Shown piece after piece: positions 29,687 through 41,277 of a stretch of 64,000 nucleotides of DNA. Under the pieces are notes generated by a model that ran no database searches, was not told the origin of the DNA, and worked only from the letters and a program-made list of their open reading frames with translations. Numbering within the stretch: position 1 is the first letter of the stretch; every line of letters begins with the position of its first letter. Location of the stretch: NCBI GenBank assembly GCA_900095095.1, contig FMBT01000289.1:434001-498000 (forward strand), in the 5' to 3' direction. The DNA is from Fragilariopsis cylindrus CCMP1102 (lineage: Eukaryota > Bacillariophyta > Bacillariophyceae > Bacillariales > Bacillariaceae). A program made the position numbers and the translations under genes.

Positions 29687-30613
29687 TTATTCCTTCTTGC
29701 ATTTCTCTGTTGTGGAATAATCCGTCATCTGATTTGTACTCGAGTTCATCATTCGATCTTCTTGCAACCATGATTCTTTATCTTGGTTGACTGGGGGTGG
29801 TGAACGAACTGGTGCTGGTGACTGCAGTCTAAATTTTGGTGATTTCCCAGTAGGATCTTTTTGAATGGTTGACTTCTTAGTTGTAGAATCTGGAGGGTCT
29901 GGTGCCATTTGATTTGATGGTGTTGCTTCAACTGAAAATAGACCAGGAGAGTATTGATAGTGTTGTTCAATGGGCAAAGCAAAAGCAACAGAACCAATTT
30001 GTACTGGAGTAGAACGGATTGGTGTTGCGATGAGTGGATTATCCATCAACGATTTAGGTGTAGAATTATTGTTACCAAGGACTTTTGCGTCAACAACGAC
30101 AGCAATAGTAGTAGCTTCTATACCAATGCCTTTGTCAGCAGCGGCGTCATCAGCCATGGTACCATCAGTCTCAGCAACAATTTCTTCATCATTGTCATCG
30201 ATAGCAATGGCATGAAATTCCATTTTCACATCATCACGATTTCCACCAGGTTCCCGCATGTAGATGATAGTACCAACGTTGATCACAAATTCTTTATCAA
30301 GTGCTAGTTTATCTTGTGACATGCCACCATTAATATAGATTGATGGATGTTCGTTATTGTTGCATGTGAACATTCCTTTGTTCCCATTGATATGTAACTT
30401 AAAGGATCTTTTCATCTTGAATCTTCCATAAGCAAGACAATGATTACATACCTTTCGAATGCGAGGGCAGCAACAGTCTCTCAAAAGAGTACGCAATTCT
30501 TTTACAACAATTTCAACGCCATCAACGAGAGGATACATCTCATCACCAAGTTGATATGTTTCCTTCTTGCCCAACACTTCTGTGGTGCGGTGGCAAGTAA
30601 AAGCAAGTTTCAT
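29687..30613 (-). CDS. Hypothetical protein with Cys-rich N-terminal half
   Basis: 308 residues from ATG 30613. The N-terminal half has a Cys cluster (LRDCCCPRIRKVCNHCLAYG, later FTCNNNEHPSIYINGG), which may bind zinc. The middle has a beta-like stretch (KEFVINVGTIIYMREPGG). The C-terminal half is Pro/Ser/Thr/Gln-rich and probably disordered. An overlapping minus frame (29514-29771) is acidic (DGDDSDEDNDTDDD) and could be the true tail if a splice or frame change lies near 29770. It sits beside the transposase-like locus on the same strand and may belong with it, but nothing proves this. Family unknown. Confidence 0.5.
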   Translation of the reverse strand: MKLAFTCHRTTEVLGKKETYQLGDEMYPLVDGVEIVVKELRTLLRDCCCPRIRKVCNHCLAYGRFKMKRSFKLHINGNKGMFTCNNNEHPSIYINGGMSQDKLALDKEFVINVGTIIYMREPGGNRDDVKMEFHAIAIDDNDEEIVAETDGTMADDAAADKGIGIEATTIAVVVDAKVLGNNNSTPKSLMDNPLIATPIRSTPVQIGSVAFALPIEQHYQYSPGLFSVEATPSNQMAPDPPDSTTKKSTIQKDPTGKSPKFRLQSPAPVRSPPPVNQDKESWLQEDRMMNSSTNQMTDYSTTEKCKKE

Positions 30614-31347
30614 TGTTGTTGCTGTTGTAGTTATTGCTGATGTTGTTGTTGCTGTTACTGTTAATGCTGTTAGTTGTTGTTGTTGTTGTTGTTATAGTGG
30701 TTGTGTGAGTAATATGTAGTACATGCAATAATAATTGCATCGTTTTCCATAATAGCAGTCCTATTTGTGAGATTCAAATTTGTTTGATGAGAATGGCAAG
30801 ATAGACAGTAGTATCAAACGTGTTTCAAATATATATGCCCAGTATAACTTCACATGTTTATGCTGGCGTTACTTACTTCAACATCATACATCCCATCCAC
30901 GACTGGCCTTCCTGCCTTTCTCATAGGAAAATTTCAAATCTTTCAAATCTCAACTGCCGTCGTTTTTTTATGTCAACATAATTGATCACGATGTAAATTT
31001 AAGCATTACTAGGAACACGATGACAGGAGTAGTAAATGTTTTGACACATAATGATCATCGATGACAACAAACTGATGAAAATACCAAGGGGGGTACCTTT
31101 AAAGGGTGATTTTGGCTACTTTCTGGGTGCTTTGAGATTATCTTAATAGGAGATTGATTTATAATTCTAGTGGAATGGTATGTGATGTGGTTGCTAGTGA
31201 GACGATCTTAATTTACCGAAGCATTCAGAATATCTAAAAATTGCTTTGTTTTCTCTTTTTATATTTAATTCTTGCGATTATATGATATCAACAGTAACAG
31301 TAACAGTGACAGCCGCACAGCCACAGCTACAGCTACTATACTCAACT
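30614..31347. other. Intergenic, GTT repeats and low complexity
   Basis: Begins with GTT/GCT-rich repeats (30615-30700). Near 31090-31140 is a stretch similar to 29258-29310 (GGTACCTT, then CTACT.T.TGGGTGCTT), both placed downstream of minus-strand genes. No coding frame recognised. Confidence 0.5.
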
Positions 31348-31658
31348 TTAAACTCGAACTCGTGCTTCTGTCATATTATCTATACCAGCACGTTCATCAA
31401 CCAAGTTAAGACCAAGTCCAGACTCTAACTGAGGAGTTTCAGCAAACAGCACCCTTGCTTCAACAACTGCTTGTAATCGACGACCTCTTCTAGCTTCCTG
31501 CTGTAGATTCTTTCTTCCATTTCCCTTAAAATAAGAAGATTCTTTCTTGAAAACTCTCTCTCTTTTGATACGGACCTCCTCTTTGATCTTCAATATCTTT
31601 GGATTATGATAAAGTTTATCAACACGAGAATGATAATTCGCAATCTTTACTAGGTCTC

Positions 31659-33812
31659 TCATCTTTCCTCGGACTTGCTATTAATATAGCGCTGATGAAT
31701 ATGTTCTACCCAATCCTCTAGATACTCGGCAATACCATCATGCATTTCCATCATAGTGATAAGATGCTCCATGATATGCCGTTTTGGTGTTCTCATCGAA
31801 AGAGGCATCCGTTCAGTAGATTTAAATACTAATGGAATTACCTCCTTTAATTGACTCAATATAGTTGCTCTTGTAATAGGATCTCTCATATCTGTTCGTG
31901 AAGTTCTTGCAAGAGAAAACATATGGGATGAAAGTAGAAAATGTAGTCGATACGATTTACAAACTTGTTTGATCTCCTCTTGTTTACCATTACCGTAATC
32001 CAAGAGAATAGTTTCTATTTCTTCAATAATATCATCAACCCTTTCCTCTAATATTAAACAAGCAACTCCTGTAAAGTCGCCACCATGGCTTGCGCCACGA
32101 TCCACACCATGGTCCTTTAAACACTTGTCCATTTTCTGTCTTAGTTGTGAATTACTGACTTCTCTGCCATCCTTTTTCTGAACCTTCCCAACTTCATTCT
32201 TAGCTAATTTGACAGAAGCTCTTAAAATCTTCACAGCTTGTGCTTTCTCATTGAGACTATTTCTTTTAGATGTAGCCTCCGATGACATCAATTTTATCTG
32301 AGCAGCATACGCATCTCTTGCTTCTTTTGAATGAAGAAATGGAGAAGCCTTTGATCTATTTCTATTCCCTCTACGTACTCTTTGTTCTTTTGTTCTTCTT
32401 AGTTTTTTAATTTCAGCATCATAATGTTCATAGACACCCTTACATGCATTATATATATGTATTGCATCATCCAGCTTTATCAATTCCTTCCAATAAAATC
32501 TTCTTGCTTCATTTTCTTCAAGTGAGATACATTCATGGCGCTGTTCAACATATAGGACCAAACCAGCGAATGCATCATTCATAGCGCCCATCATAACATG
32601 GAGGCATGGAATAATCCAATCCCAAGGCTCAAGTGCACCAAACAATGGCTCCCGAACACAACCTTTACGGTTAGCAGGAGTGTCTTTAATTATCTTAGTA
32701 TCAAGTGCCATTACAAGTGCTTCAATACCAGCAAGAGTCCAATTGTTGCCTTCAGAATGATCTAAATTCATCCATTCATTTGGAGAAAGATCACATAAAT
32801 GACACCAGTGACTATCCATATTGACTTTACCAAGAGACATTGAAACAAATTTTAAGTCTCCTACACCAAGGACTTTAATTTTATAATAGTTGTTGTTAGC
32901 ATCATCATCAATTGCTTGTTCAACAAAAGACACACCATCATCTTCAACTGATGTGTCAGAATCAGTATCAGCATCAGCATCAGCATCAGCATCACTATCA
33001 GAATTTTTCTTGGGAATACAGAGTACTTTATCCTTGATGTATTGTAATGACGTATTGAGAAATGGTGCAATTGTCTCATTCAAAATTGTATAGTTATCTT
33101 TATCAGAGTCGATATGACCAATCTTCTCAACAGCCTTCCGTACAATATTGTCACCTTTCCAGAGGATAATCTTGACTGCTGCTCCAAATACACCTTGACC
33201 ATGATCGCCACCAAAGACGACATCAATGTCGTTAAAATCAAGACCATACCATTCATTATCAAGTAAAGTTTTAACAACATCATCGATGTTCTTGTACCAC
33301 CATGACAGCATTTTCTCTTCTATAATACTTTCACCATGAATAGGCTCAACATGATGGTCTGTTATTGCACTAATATGATGCTCTGCTGGAGTAAGCCAAA
33401 ATCCAAAATAAGTGTAGACATATCTTTTTATTGCACGCTGACCTCTTAATGGTACATTCGCTTCATTCCACATGGAGGCAGCAGTAAAAGGATCCATTCT
33501 TTTATCCGCTAATAGTTCCGGGATCTTCAGTTTTTGTCCTAATGCAACCAGTGCTTCAGGATGCCGATCAACAAGAAACATCATAATACATACTGCAACA
33601 TCATCTTCCGAAAATTCATTGGAACCAGCTGTCTTTAAAATTTGTTGAATCCATTGCAATTTCTTAGCATTCTTTCTGAATCTGCTGTCACTGGAACTGA
33701 CGGGTACCTTGACATAATTGATACCACCCATATTGATAACTTTGTCCTTCTTCCTTCTATTTATGATTTTCCATATATCAGTATGACCACAGTATTGCAT
33801 GGATTCCTCCAT
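31659..33812 (-). CDS. 717-residue transposase-like core ORF
   Basis: ATG at 33812, an in-frame stop a few codons upstream, TGA at 31659. It has a DDE-like core in the first 430 residues, with an Asp/Ala repeat (DADADADADTDSD) inserted near residue 275, then a basic coiled-coil-like region (KKLRRTKEQRVRRGNRNR, LNEKAQAVKILRASVK) and a helical C-terminal part. The next frame (31662-31348) starts with ATGA overlap and continues the basic helical character (VRIKRERVFKK). No host homologue was recognised. Confidence 0.55.
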   Translation of the reverse strand: MEESMQYCGHTDIWKIINRRKKDKVINMGGINYVKVPVSSSDSRFRKNAKKLQWIQQILKTAGSNEFSEDDVAVCIMMFLVDRHPEALVALGQKLKIPELLADKRMDPFTAASMWNEANVPLRGQRAIKRYVYTYFGFWLTPAEHHISAITDHHVEPIHGESIIEEKMLSWWYKNIDDVVKTLLDNEWYGLDFNDIDVVFGGDHGQGVFGAAVKIILWKGDNIVRKAVEKIGHIDSDKDNYTILNETIAPFLNTSLQYIKDKVLCIPKKNSDSDADADADADTDSDTSVEDDGVSFVEQAIDDDANNNYYKIKVLGVGDLKFVSMSLGKVNMDSHWCHLCDLSPNEWMNLDHSEGNNWTLAGIEALVMALDTKIIKDTPANRKGCVREPLFGALEPWDWIIPCLHVMMGAMNDAFAGLVLYVEQRHECISLEENEARRFYWKELIKLDDAIHIYNACKGVYEHYDAEIKKLRRTKEQRVRRGNRNRSKASPFLHSKEARDAYAAQIKLMSSEATSKRNSLNEKAQAVKILRASVKLAKNEVGKVQKKDGREVSNSQLRQKMDKCLKDHGVDRGASHGGDFTGVACLILEERVDDIIEEIETILLDYGNGKQEEIKQVCKSYRLHFLLSSHMFSLARTSRTDMRDPITRATILSQLKEVIPLVFKSTERMPLSMRTPKRHIMEHLITMMEMHDGIAEYLEDWVEHIHQRYINSKSEER

Positions 33813-34167
33813 CGCTAGGGATGTCGCTTAGCTTTTTGCACCCTCCAATTAGTATAGGATAATGAATTGCATCTTCCTGTAGTACTCGGGTTAATCTTGA
33901 TCTTGGTAATGGAATTGTCATCGGCATCTCCCCTGCAGCCTTGTCATCGTCGTAGTCTTCATCTTCCTCTCCCTCAATAGAAAAATCAAATCTATCATCA
34001 TCATCATCATCATCAGTGGGTGTGACTCTACGACCTTTTCCAATAGGAGTAGAAAAATCAGGATGAAATGCTGTACTATTATTGTGTTGCAAATTGTAAC
34101 TATCAATCATCAATTGATCATCATCAACTACAGTGTCAATCGGTGGTGGTAGGTTGTTGCTGTTGCT

Positions 34168-34203
<36 letters not shown>

Positions 34204-34240
34204 ATTGCCATTGCCATTGCCATTGCCATTGCCATTGCCA

Positions 34241-34322
<82 letters not shown>

Positions 34323-35467
34323 TGTTGCTTATGACACCATTACTTTTGCTATTATTGGCAGTAGATGCATTATTGAAGGTATGTACATTGGTGGTGTTTG
34401 TATTGATGGTATTTGTATTGCTGTCACCGTCACCGTTACAATCTTTTCATTGAATATAATATGATAATATATAATATAATATAATATAATATAAACATGA
34501 TACAATATAGACATAACAAAAATCAAAGTGAGAGGGAAATATTGTTGGTTCAAATTACGCTATAAAAATATACGACAACTATATAATGAATACTATAATA
34601 CTTACTACTATGATGTAGATCAAAATTTAATACATTAACAGCACTGTCGGTATTATTGATTACCACACCCATATTCTTCTTGGGCGAGAATATTCTTTTA
34701 AAAGAAATTAATGATGAATTTGATGATCTTGATTTCTTTGGATCTCTCTCTTTTAATGAAGGAGGAAACAGTTTTCCTGGAGTTCTTTGTGATTGCCGAC
34801 GATGATTTTGAAGTGTTTGCTGTTGTTGTTGTTGGCATTGTTGTTGTGTAATATTATTAATTATATATTTTTTGTTAATAACTATAAATTTGTCTCTAAG
34901 CTTCTTCTTGTGATCTTGAGCTGTTCGTAATTTTATCCCCCATAATTTTGAAAGGATTGTTGTGTCATTGTTGGTGTCAGCAAGAAGACAGAAATGGAAG
35001 AATAATACCCGCAACTCGTATGTTTGTAGCCTTCCATTTCCAAATTTTTTCCTCTTTGATAGAGGAGTGTTGGTATGCCTTTCTTCAAACCAATTTTGCC
35101 GAATGATCCCATCCACTTTGGTTTTGTTTTCTGGTAGATTCAAAAAACTCTGAAAGTATTGTGTATGTGTAGTACCATCAATAAAACTTTTGAACATATC
35201 GCAATATTCGGTCTTCAATTGTAATGATGTGAAAAATGGATCAATAATTGTGTTGTCGTATTCAGTAAAAAGGGAGGCATCATTGATGAGAGCCAAAACA
35301 TATGGAGAGAGTTCTTGTTCATTCTTAAGAAAACAAACCAATTGCTCCTTTCCACTTGATGTCTTTATATATGATCGTAAAGCATCAGTTGGAAGAACAT
35401 CATAGTCCTTCTTAATATTAACAAAACAATTGCTGATATATGAACAAATATTATCACCTGCCATCAT
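33778..35467 (-). CDS. N-terminal part of the locus: helix-turn-helix-like region plus Asn-Gly repeats, 2 exons
   Basis: Exon 1 runs from ATG 35467 to 34606, the donor is GTAAGT at 34605, the acceptor AAAAG is at 34443, and exon 2 runs 34442-33778. The join keeps phase and links to a long Asn-Thr / Asn-Gly / Asn-Ser stretch coded by hexamer repeats (about 34153-34330). Exon 1 has helical segments (ELRVLFFHFCLLAD, LSKLWGIKLRTAQDHKKKLR) that look like a DNA-binding helix-turn-helix. Exon 2 ends with an acidic region (DDDDDDD, EGEEDEDYDDD) and VLQEDAIHYPILIGG. About 508 residues. The splice sites are judged by eye only. Confidence 0.5.
34153..34330. repeat. Hexanucleotide array (GTTGCN)n coding Asn-Gly/Asn-Ser
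   Basis: About 29 tandem hexamers of TTGCCG, TTGCCA and TTGCTG types, in blocks, coding alternating Asn with Gly or Ser on the minus strand. The block structure shows local expansion of three variants. Confidence 0.92.
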
Positions 35468-35611
35468 ATTTAAAATAATAGAAAATTAATCTAGTGACCA
35501 TTAGATTAGATTAACGTTGTCGTTATTGTTGAATGAATAGATTGATCTGATGCATTCCATCGATTGCAACTAATTCTTCAAGTAAATCATATGGTGATAA
35601 CGATGGTTTGA

Positions 35612-35638
35612 AGGAGTAGCAACAGCATTGCTACTCCT
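35612..35638. repeat. Perfect 11-bp hairpin
   Basis: AGGAGTAGCAA and TTGCTACTCCT are separated by a 5-nt loop, about 145 bp upstream of the transposase-like locus start. Confidence 0.85.
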
Positions 35639-35760
35639 AAAAACCTGTGTTACAAGGTATATGTGCTTGCTAAATCCTAGTCCGGCATTCTTAGTATGAA
35701 GCTTTTATTTTGTGAAGAGGAAAGTTCTGAAGAAATAATTAGATATAGCTTATATAATTA

Positions 35761-35768
35761 TGACGTCA
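35761..35768. promoter_or_regulatory. CRE-like palindrome TGACGTCA
   Basis: An exact CRE octamer. In diatoms, TGACGT-type elements bind bZIP factors in CO2-responsive promoters (family knowledge). Here no clear gene start lies next to it, so function is unproven. Confidence 0.35.
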
Positions 35769-36531
35769 TTATGTGTCGCTGTGACATTTATTGTTTTCTA
35801 TTTCTCGTTATTGCGTCACTGGCTTGCGCGAGGCGGCACTCCGAGACACCCTTAACCTTAATTTTAAACACACGTGTTGATGCGCAATAAGTAAAAAATG
35901 TTTCCACAAAAAAACTCCTATCGAAATTCATCGCGTCATGATGACAGCGATCTTATTGTGTTGTTCCATTCCCAGTGTTTCTGGTATGTAACCAAGGATT
36001 GTCTGGCTCCTGGAGGAATGGTATTCACGTTTATGTTTCAGGGGGGTTTCTTTTTATATCTAAGCATTGCCGCGCTCAAGGCATGGTTTTGGCATCCATC
36101 GAGCGTTTCGAAAGGAAAATAGCGACAGAGACGCTACTCCATTTCTATAATATAGATATAATCATCACAATTTAGATAACGAATAAATTTCATTTCCGAA
36201 CAGGTAATCAATCTAGTGTCATCATAGGTAATCCAGTATCGTCTCTGATAATCTCTTTGTCGTGGCGTCAGCAAGATGCAATAATGATTATAGTGTGAGA
36301 TAAAATATTCTGATAGTTCTAAGAATAATACTTTAGATAAGTTAATCGGCCAGAAAAATAAGGCTTTGGAAAAACGATCTCTTCTCAAGTCTACCAGATC
36401 ATCAAAGTCGACGCGTGTGTATTAAATATTTATAACTAAGACGACTATGTCTGCGAGTACTTATTGTGTGGTACTATTATAGTAGAATAATAATTAACTT
36501 AATTTTTCTGGTATTACCTTAGCTAGATATT

Positions 36532-39500
36532 TTATCCTTCCTGCTGGTGTCGAGGTGTACCATCAGAAATATCCATCGGCCAACTCGGACGCCCTATCAC
36601 AAGTTGCCGTTGTCTGGCTGAGTTATTATCCATTGCTGATCGCATTGCTCTTTTACGTTTATCTCTCCTAGGTGATGCAACATATTCTGTAACTTTTTTT
36701 GTCGTGGGCATAGTTGAAACAGAGGCATCATCTACGGATGATTCATTCAGTTGGTTCGTTTCATTCCTTTTGTATATTTCTGTCTTCTGTATTCGTTGCA
36801 ACATATGCTTGGCTATTATCAACGCACTAGACTTACAAAGAAAATCGTTGAATTTAATGCATTCGCCAGCTTGAATACAAGCTGGACAGCCTCCTGTATA
36901 GCCAACATCTTCAGAACACGACGGGCAGGAATCTAGCAGGTCAATAGCTGCCTCTAACAAGCCACCTGGAATGAAAACACATTTCCATAACTGTGCTGTT
37001 ATTCCCGATCCACCTGCTCGACTATCGAATATAACAACACGAGTTGGGTTGATAAACGAATGATCGCATTGAATGTCATTTAATACGCACGGTACAAAAA
37101 GTGGAGCCACGTTACAAAGAGCATGAGATAAGGCGTGAACCCCATATCCAAAGCCTAATGGAGTCATTAATCGACCTATCCCAGAAGCGTCACAATCTAT
37201 CCAAAAAGCCCCAGTGTCATATTCCATATCGGGTAATGATAACTCTGAGCGAGATAACTCGTCCCCTGTCACCAGTGACATCTTCTTGTAGCCGTGAACA
37301 TTTCGTTTGACGGTAATCACACCGCAGCCAGCGAACGACCCAGATGATGGGTCTAATTCATCGGCGAATACTGTAAAAGGATCCGGTGGTGTAGGATTCG
37401 GTTCGTTCGTGGTTGCTCTATTATCAAATAGGTCAACACGTTCCATTTGTTTCACAACTGTGATCTTTAGGTTACTCAACGGCCTAGTATAGTATCGATG
37501 AGTGCTTGGCTTAGCATATGCACCTAAAGTGACTGTACTGCGATAGCCCACTCCAAAGGCCGGAGGTCTTGTCATAGAAACGATTTTGTAACGTTGCCCT
37601 CTGTGTGTAATGATAGCACCAGGGAATGCATGGTAAAATACTCTACTGTACGGGATATTATCCTGTAAAGAGAAATAAATCAAGACGGAAATGATGCCAC
37701 ATAAGTACGTCGACGAATGAAGCTAAAGCCACAAAAACAAATTAGTGTATATGTACGTACCATTATAGCGGCCTCGTGGTGACACCCACCCATCCGATTA
37801 CCCTGCATTGGATGGGACATATCGACGATATCATAGCTGACCGTTTCTATCGATCGAATAGAGACCGTTGTCCACGGATTTTTGATGGACGGATGAGTCT
37901 TGAACACTGATATAGATTTACCGCCAAATACTGCTATCTTATTCTCTTTATACAATGAATCTTTAGACGTTAGATTTTCTAAGGCTTCAAGATAAACCTC
38001 TTTGGAGCCGAACAATTCTTCATCGGATAAAAGACCCCCTACTGACTTTACTTCTACGCTTTGAATTGCGCTTACATTGAACCTTCCAGTAAGTGGAAAT
38101 TCATTTCCAGCGCAGATCAAATGTCCTTGCACCAAGCCGGGATAAATCGGCATTGAAAGAGGAGCGGACAGTCCTCGAGATAAAAGACTAGCCGGATGTC
38201 GCCACAAATGTTGGTCGACTGGACTATTGAAACACACGCAAATCGCAAGAGATGGACGATGGCTTGCGGCAGCCCCTCGACCAGCCCTTCCTGCTTGTTG
38301 CATCAAACTGGCATGACTTGAAGGGAACCCACAGTGCAGAGTCAGACCGACTCCTCCAATATCAACACCTAGTTCTAAGGCCGACGTCCCTACAACCCCT
38401 AATAGCTTGTTGTGGAATAATTTTGATTCGATTTCTCTCCTTTTCATTTTTGAATAACCACCCCGATATGAATCTACCTTGGAAATAAGTTTTGCTGTAT
38501 CAGGACTCTGCTTCAGGACCTTGATACACTTATCGTAAACCCATTCAACAAGGCATCTTGTCTTGCAAAAGGCAATACACCTTACCCCCTGCGACATAGC
38601 TGCTGCTAGTAGCAAGGCAGTTTCATCAGCAGAATGTCGTCGACGAATATTTCTATTGTTCTTACTGGTGTTGTTCTTTTCTTCGATTTCGGACGATATA
38701 GAAGATAACTCAACAGGACCATCGAATTGATTCTTCCCAATAGCGCTACTTTTAGTTGGTGGTTCTACTATCGGCGACTCCTTTATCGTTCTTTCCGAGA
38801 TAATAATTCCTCCCTTCTTTTTCTTGCTAGTATCTATATTTTTGTTCTTCTTCTTCTTCTTCTTCTTCTTCGGCCACGAAACATATCCTAATGATTTACC
38901 ATTTGCATCTAATAGTGTAGGGTTCCAAACAAAGAAATGTTTCGCTGCTCGAGGAGAAAAGTCATCAGTCAATACCGTAACGGGTTGCGTCGATGGAATA
39001 CAACAAAGCAATCGAAAGTGATGTTCAGGATGTGCCAATGTTGCAGAACATGCTAAAAAAACAAGTGATGACGACGACGGCGAATTGAAAGCAGTATAGT
39101 TATACGGCAACTCATATGGTTCTTGGTCAGCAGAACCATTCCCTTCATCATTATTTTCGTCCTGATTCTCATCCTTACTAGCCTGATCGATATCAGTACA
39201 TGTAGTTTTTGTACATACAACAACAGCACAATGGATTCGATATAGACGTGCTAAGATCATAGCAACATGTGCACCGAAAACACCTTCATACATATGTGCT
39301 GAATAGTAATTAGTGTGAGGAAAGAAGGAAGAGTGGTGAAGAAATAAAATGAGTACGAACAAAAGTATAGTACAGAACAGCAAAGTAAATTAAACTAAAA
39401 AAAATCAACTAACAACAACGATGACAAACAACGATGGCAACGACACTGATGACGAGGACAAACAACGAAGCTAAACGTGACGTACCTTCATCTATAACAA

Positions 39501-41277
39501 CATATTTTAAATCTTGTAACAATTCTTTGTAAATAGTTTTCCAATTGGGTAATATTGATGCATGCAATGTATCTGGATTTGTAAAAATTATATTACACGT
39601 ACTAGCAATCAATGATCGTTGAGAATGTGGTGTATCTCCATCAAGTGTTGCTGCCATAATACCATACTTCGTTGTTGTTAATTCTGGAAACGCTTCTATT
39701 ATTGTTTGTAACTTGACGAATTGATCTTGTGCTAATGCCTTTGTTGGAAATAATAATAATGATTTTTGTCCTGTAGTTATTGCACGTTGTATAACAGGGA
39801 TCAAAAAGCACAACGATTTACCAGACCCTGTACCAGTACAAACCAATGTATGTCGATCATCCACGAGAGCTGATTTGATCGCCATAGCTTGATGTCGGTA
39901 TAATAATCGATGGCTGCTATTCTTCTTCTTTTTTCCTCCCTCCAAACCAAAGGCATCCTTTACAATCGGAAGTAAGAAATGTTTCGTAGAAATAGTAGGA
40001 GTAACAGTAATTGGTGCATTTCCAATAGCAGCATTATAGTATTCTTCTTCGTATTCAGCAGTTTGAGCGGGATGTGTGCCTGCGTAAGATAATTGTCGAG
40101 GTAAAACGATGGTCGGAATAGGGGTTGTCTCAAATAAGGGCGACGATGATGTAGATAACTTAGCAGAATAAGAACCAGACGACGATGAATATGGCGCATA
40201 TATATCCACTTTTTTGTTGTTACTGCGGCTGTCTCTACTTTTGTTATTATTCTTATTCGAATATTTCAATCCCAAAACATCTTGAAATGCTTTTCGAGCT
40301 TGTTGTTCGACCTTCAATAAGATCGGTTCTTCTTCCTCTTCTTTGTCGCCCTCCATCTCATCGTTATCATTATTTGATGCAACCGATGGCAACGTCCAAT
40401 CTTTGGTAGGTGTTATCATTGTCGTTGAATTATTTTTTATGAAATTGGTTGCAGCTTCTTTTTCAATATCAGAATCATCATCGTCTTTCTCTTTCTCTTT
40501 CTTTTGTTGTTGTTGTTGCTTATTTCGTTTTTCTTCTGCTTTTAGACATCGTTTCAATGCAGCAAGACGTCGTTTAGCGGCTGTTTTGGTAGACCCACAC
40601 AATTTTTTGTTCGTATCACCAGAAGGAAATCCAATATGGAAGTTAAACAAACAAGTACCACTTTCACTACTACCACCACCACCGCCACTACTCGACGATA
40701 ATCCATTGTCCCCAGTAGATTTAGTAGCATCATTCCATCGACTTTCAAACTCATCTTCCCAATTCGAACTATTTGATAGTGAAGATATATATTCTTCTTG
40801 TGACTGATGTTCTTTTTCTTTTTCTTGTTCGAAATCATCATCGTTATCATCAGTTGATATTTTTTGTTGTGATTGTGCTGTTTGTTGTACTGCTGCTGCT
40901 GCTGATGTTTGTGTTTCTGTTTGTACTATCAAAATTCCAAATTTGATTAAATGTACAAAATCTTTGTACGGAACAGCTTTTGATAATGATGGGATTGTTT
41001 TTTTAAGATTCTGAAATGGGATTAATGTTTGACCTGATGCACGAGTTAAGAATTGTAATACTGGATCTAATATTGATAAGGAACGTATTATATTACTATT
41101 TGTAGTTGTTGGTGTTACTCCTTTTCTTATTATTGATGCTGATGCCGGTTCTGATTCTGATGCCGATACCGGTGCCGATGCCGGTTCTGATTTTGATAAT
41201 GGTGCCGATGCCGACGTTGATACCGACGTTGATGCCGCCGCCGTCGTCGTCGTCACAAGGCTACTTGGCGGAAACAT
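36532..41277 (-). CDS. HRQ1: HRQ1-type DEAH-box DNA helicase, 3 exons
   Basis: An ATP-dependent 3'-5' DNA helicase of the Hrq1/MrfA (RecQ4-related) group, involved in crosslink repair in other organisms. Exons: 41277-39486, 39298-37761, 37662-36532; introns 187 and 98 nt; about 1486 residues. Intron 1 splits the DEAH box (VVIDE|AHMYEGVFGAH) and intron 2 joins HHEAAIM to DNIPYSRVFYHAFPGA; both keep phase. Motif I TGTGSGKS is near residue 480. ACSATLAHPEHH is motif III and MQQAGRAGRG motif VI. The C-terminal DUF1998-like domain has DSRAGGSGITA and a Cys cluster (CPSC, GGCPAC, GEC) for zinc. The first 400 residues are Ser/Ala/Lys/Glu-rich and diatom-specific. The first in-frame ATG of the open frame (MFPPSS) is used as start. 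Confidence 0.93.

Larger units (their letters stand above)
31348..35467 (-). mobile_element. Putative DDE-transposase-like locus, frame interrupted about twice
   Basis: Four large minus-strand frames lie end to end and read like parts of one large protein: 35467-34606 plus 34442-33778 (spliced, see next entry), 33812-31659 and 31662-31348. The 717-codon frame has the features of a DDE-type transposase core: an Asp block (VVFGGDHGQGVFG), a second block (GVGDLKFVSMSLG) followed by a WCHLCDLS Cys pair, GCVREPLF, PCLHVMMGAMND and late TPKRHIMEHL and EDWVEHIHQ helices. This order resembles a group of uncharacterised eukaryotic proteins with GGD.KFL and C.WC motifs. The assignment to a DNA transposon is inference: no terminal inverted repeats or target duplications were found. 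Adjacent frames overlap by a few to about 50 bp, so the copy looks disrupted. Confidence 0.45.
35468..36531. other. Intergenic with hairpin, CRE-like site and gene-fragment-like ORFs
   Basis: Contains a perfect 11-bp hairpin (35612-35638) and TGACGTCA (35761-35768). Two short plus-strand ATG frames (35696-35890, 35898-36122) lack recognisable domains. A minus frame at 36134-36388 has protein-like composition (RQRDYQRRYWITYDD, CSEMKFIRYLN) but no ATG at its start and may be a gene remnant or exon. Confidence 0.5.

Noticed and set aside
34068-34453. Plus-strand Cys/Arg or Leu/Pro repeat frames
   Set aside because: Products of the hexamer array; the coding frame with support is on the minus strand.
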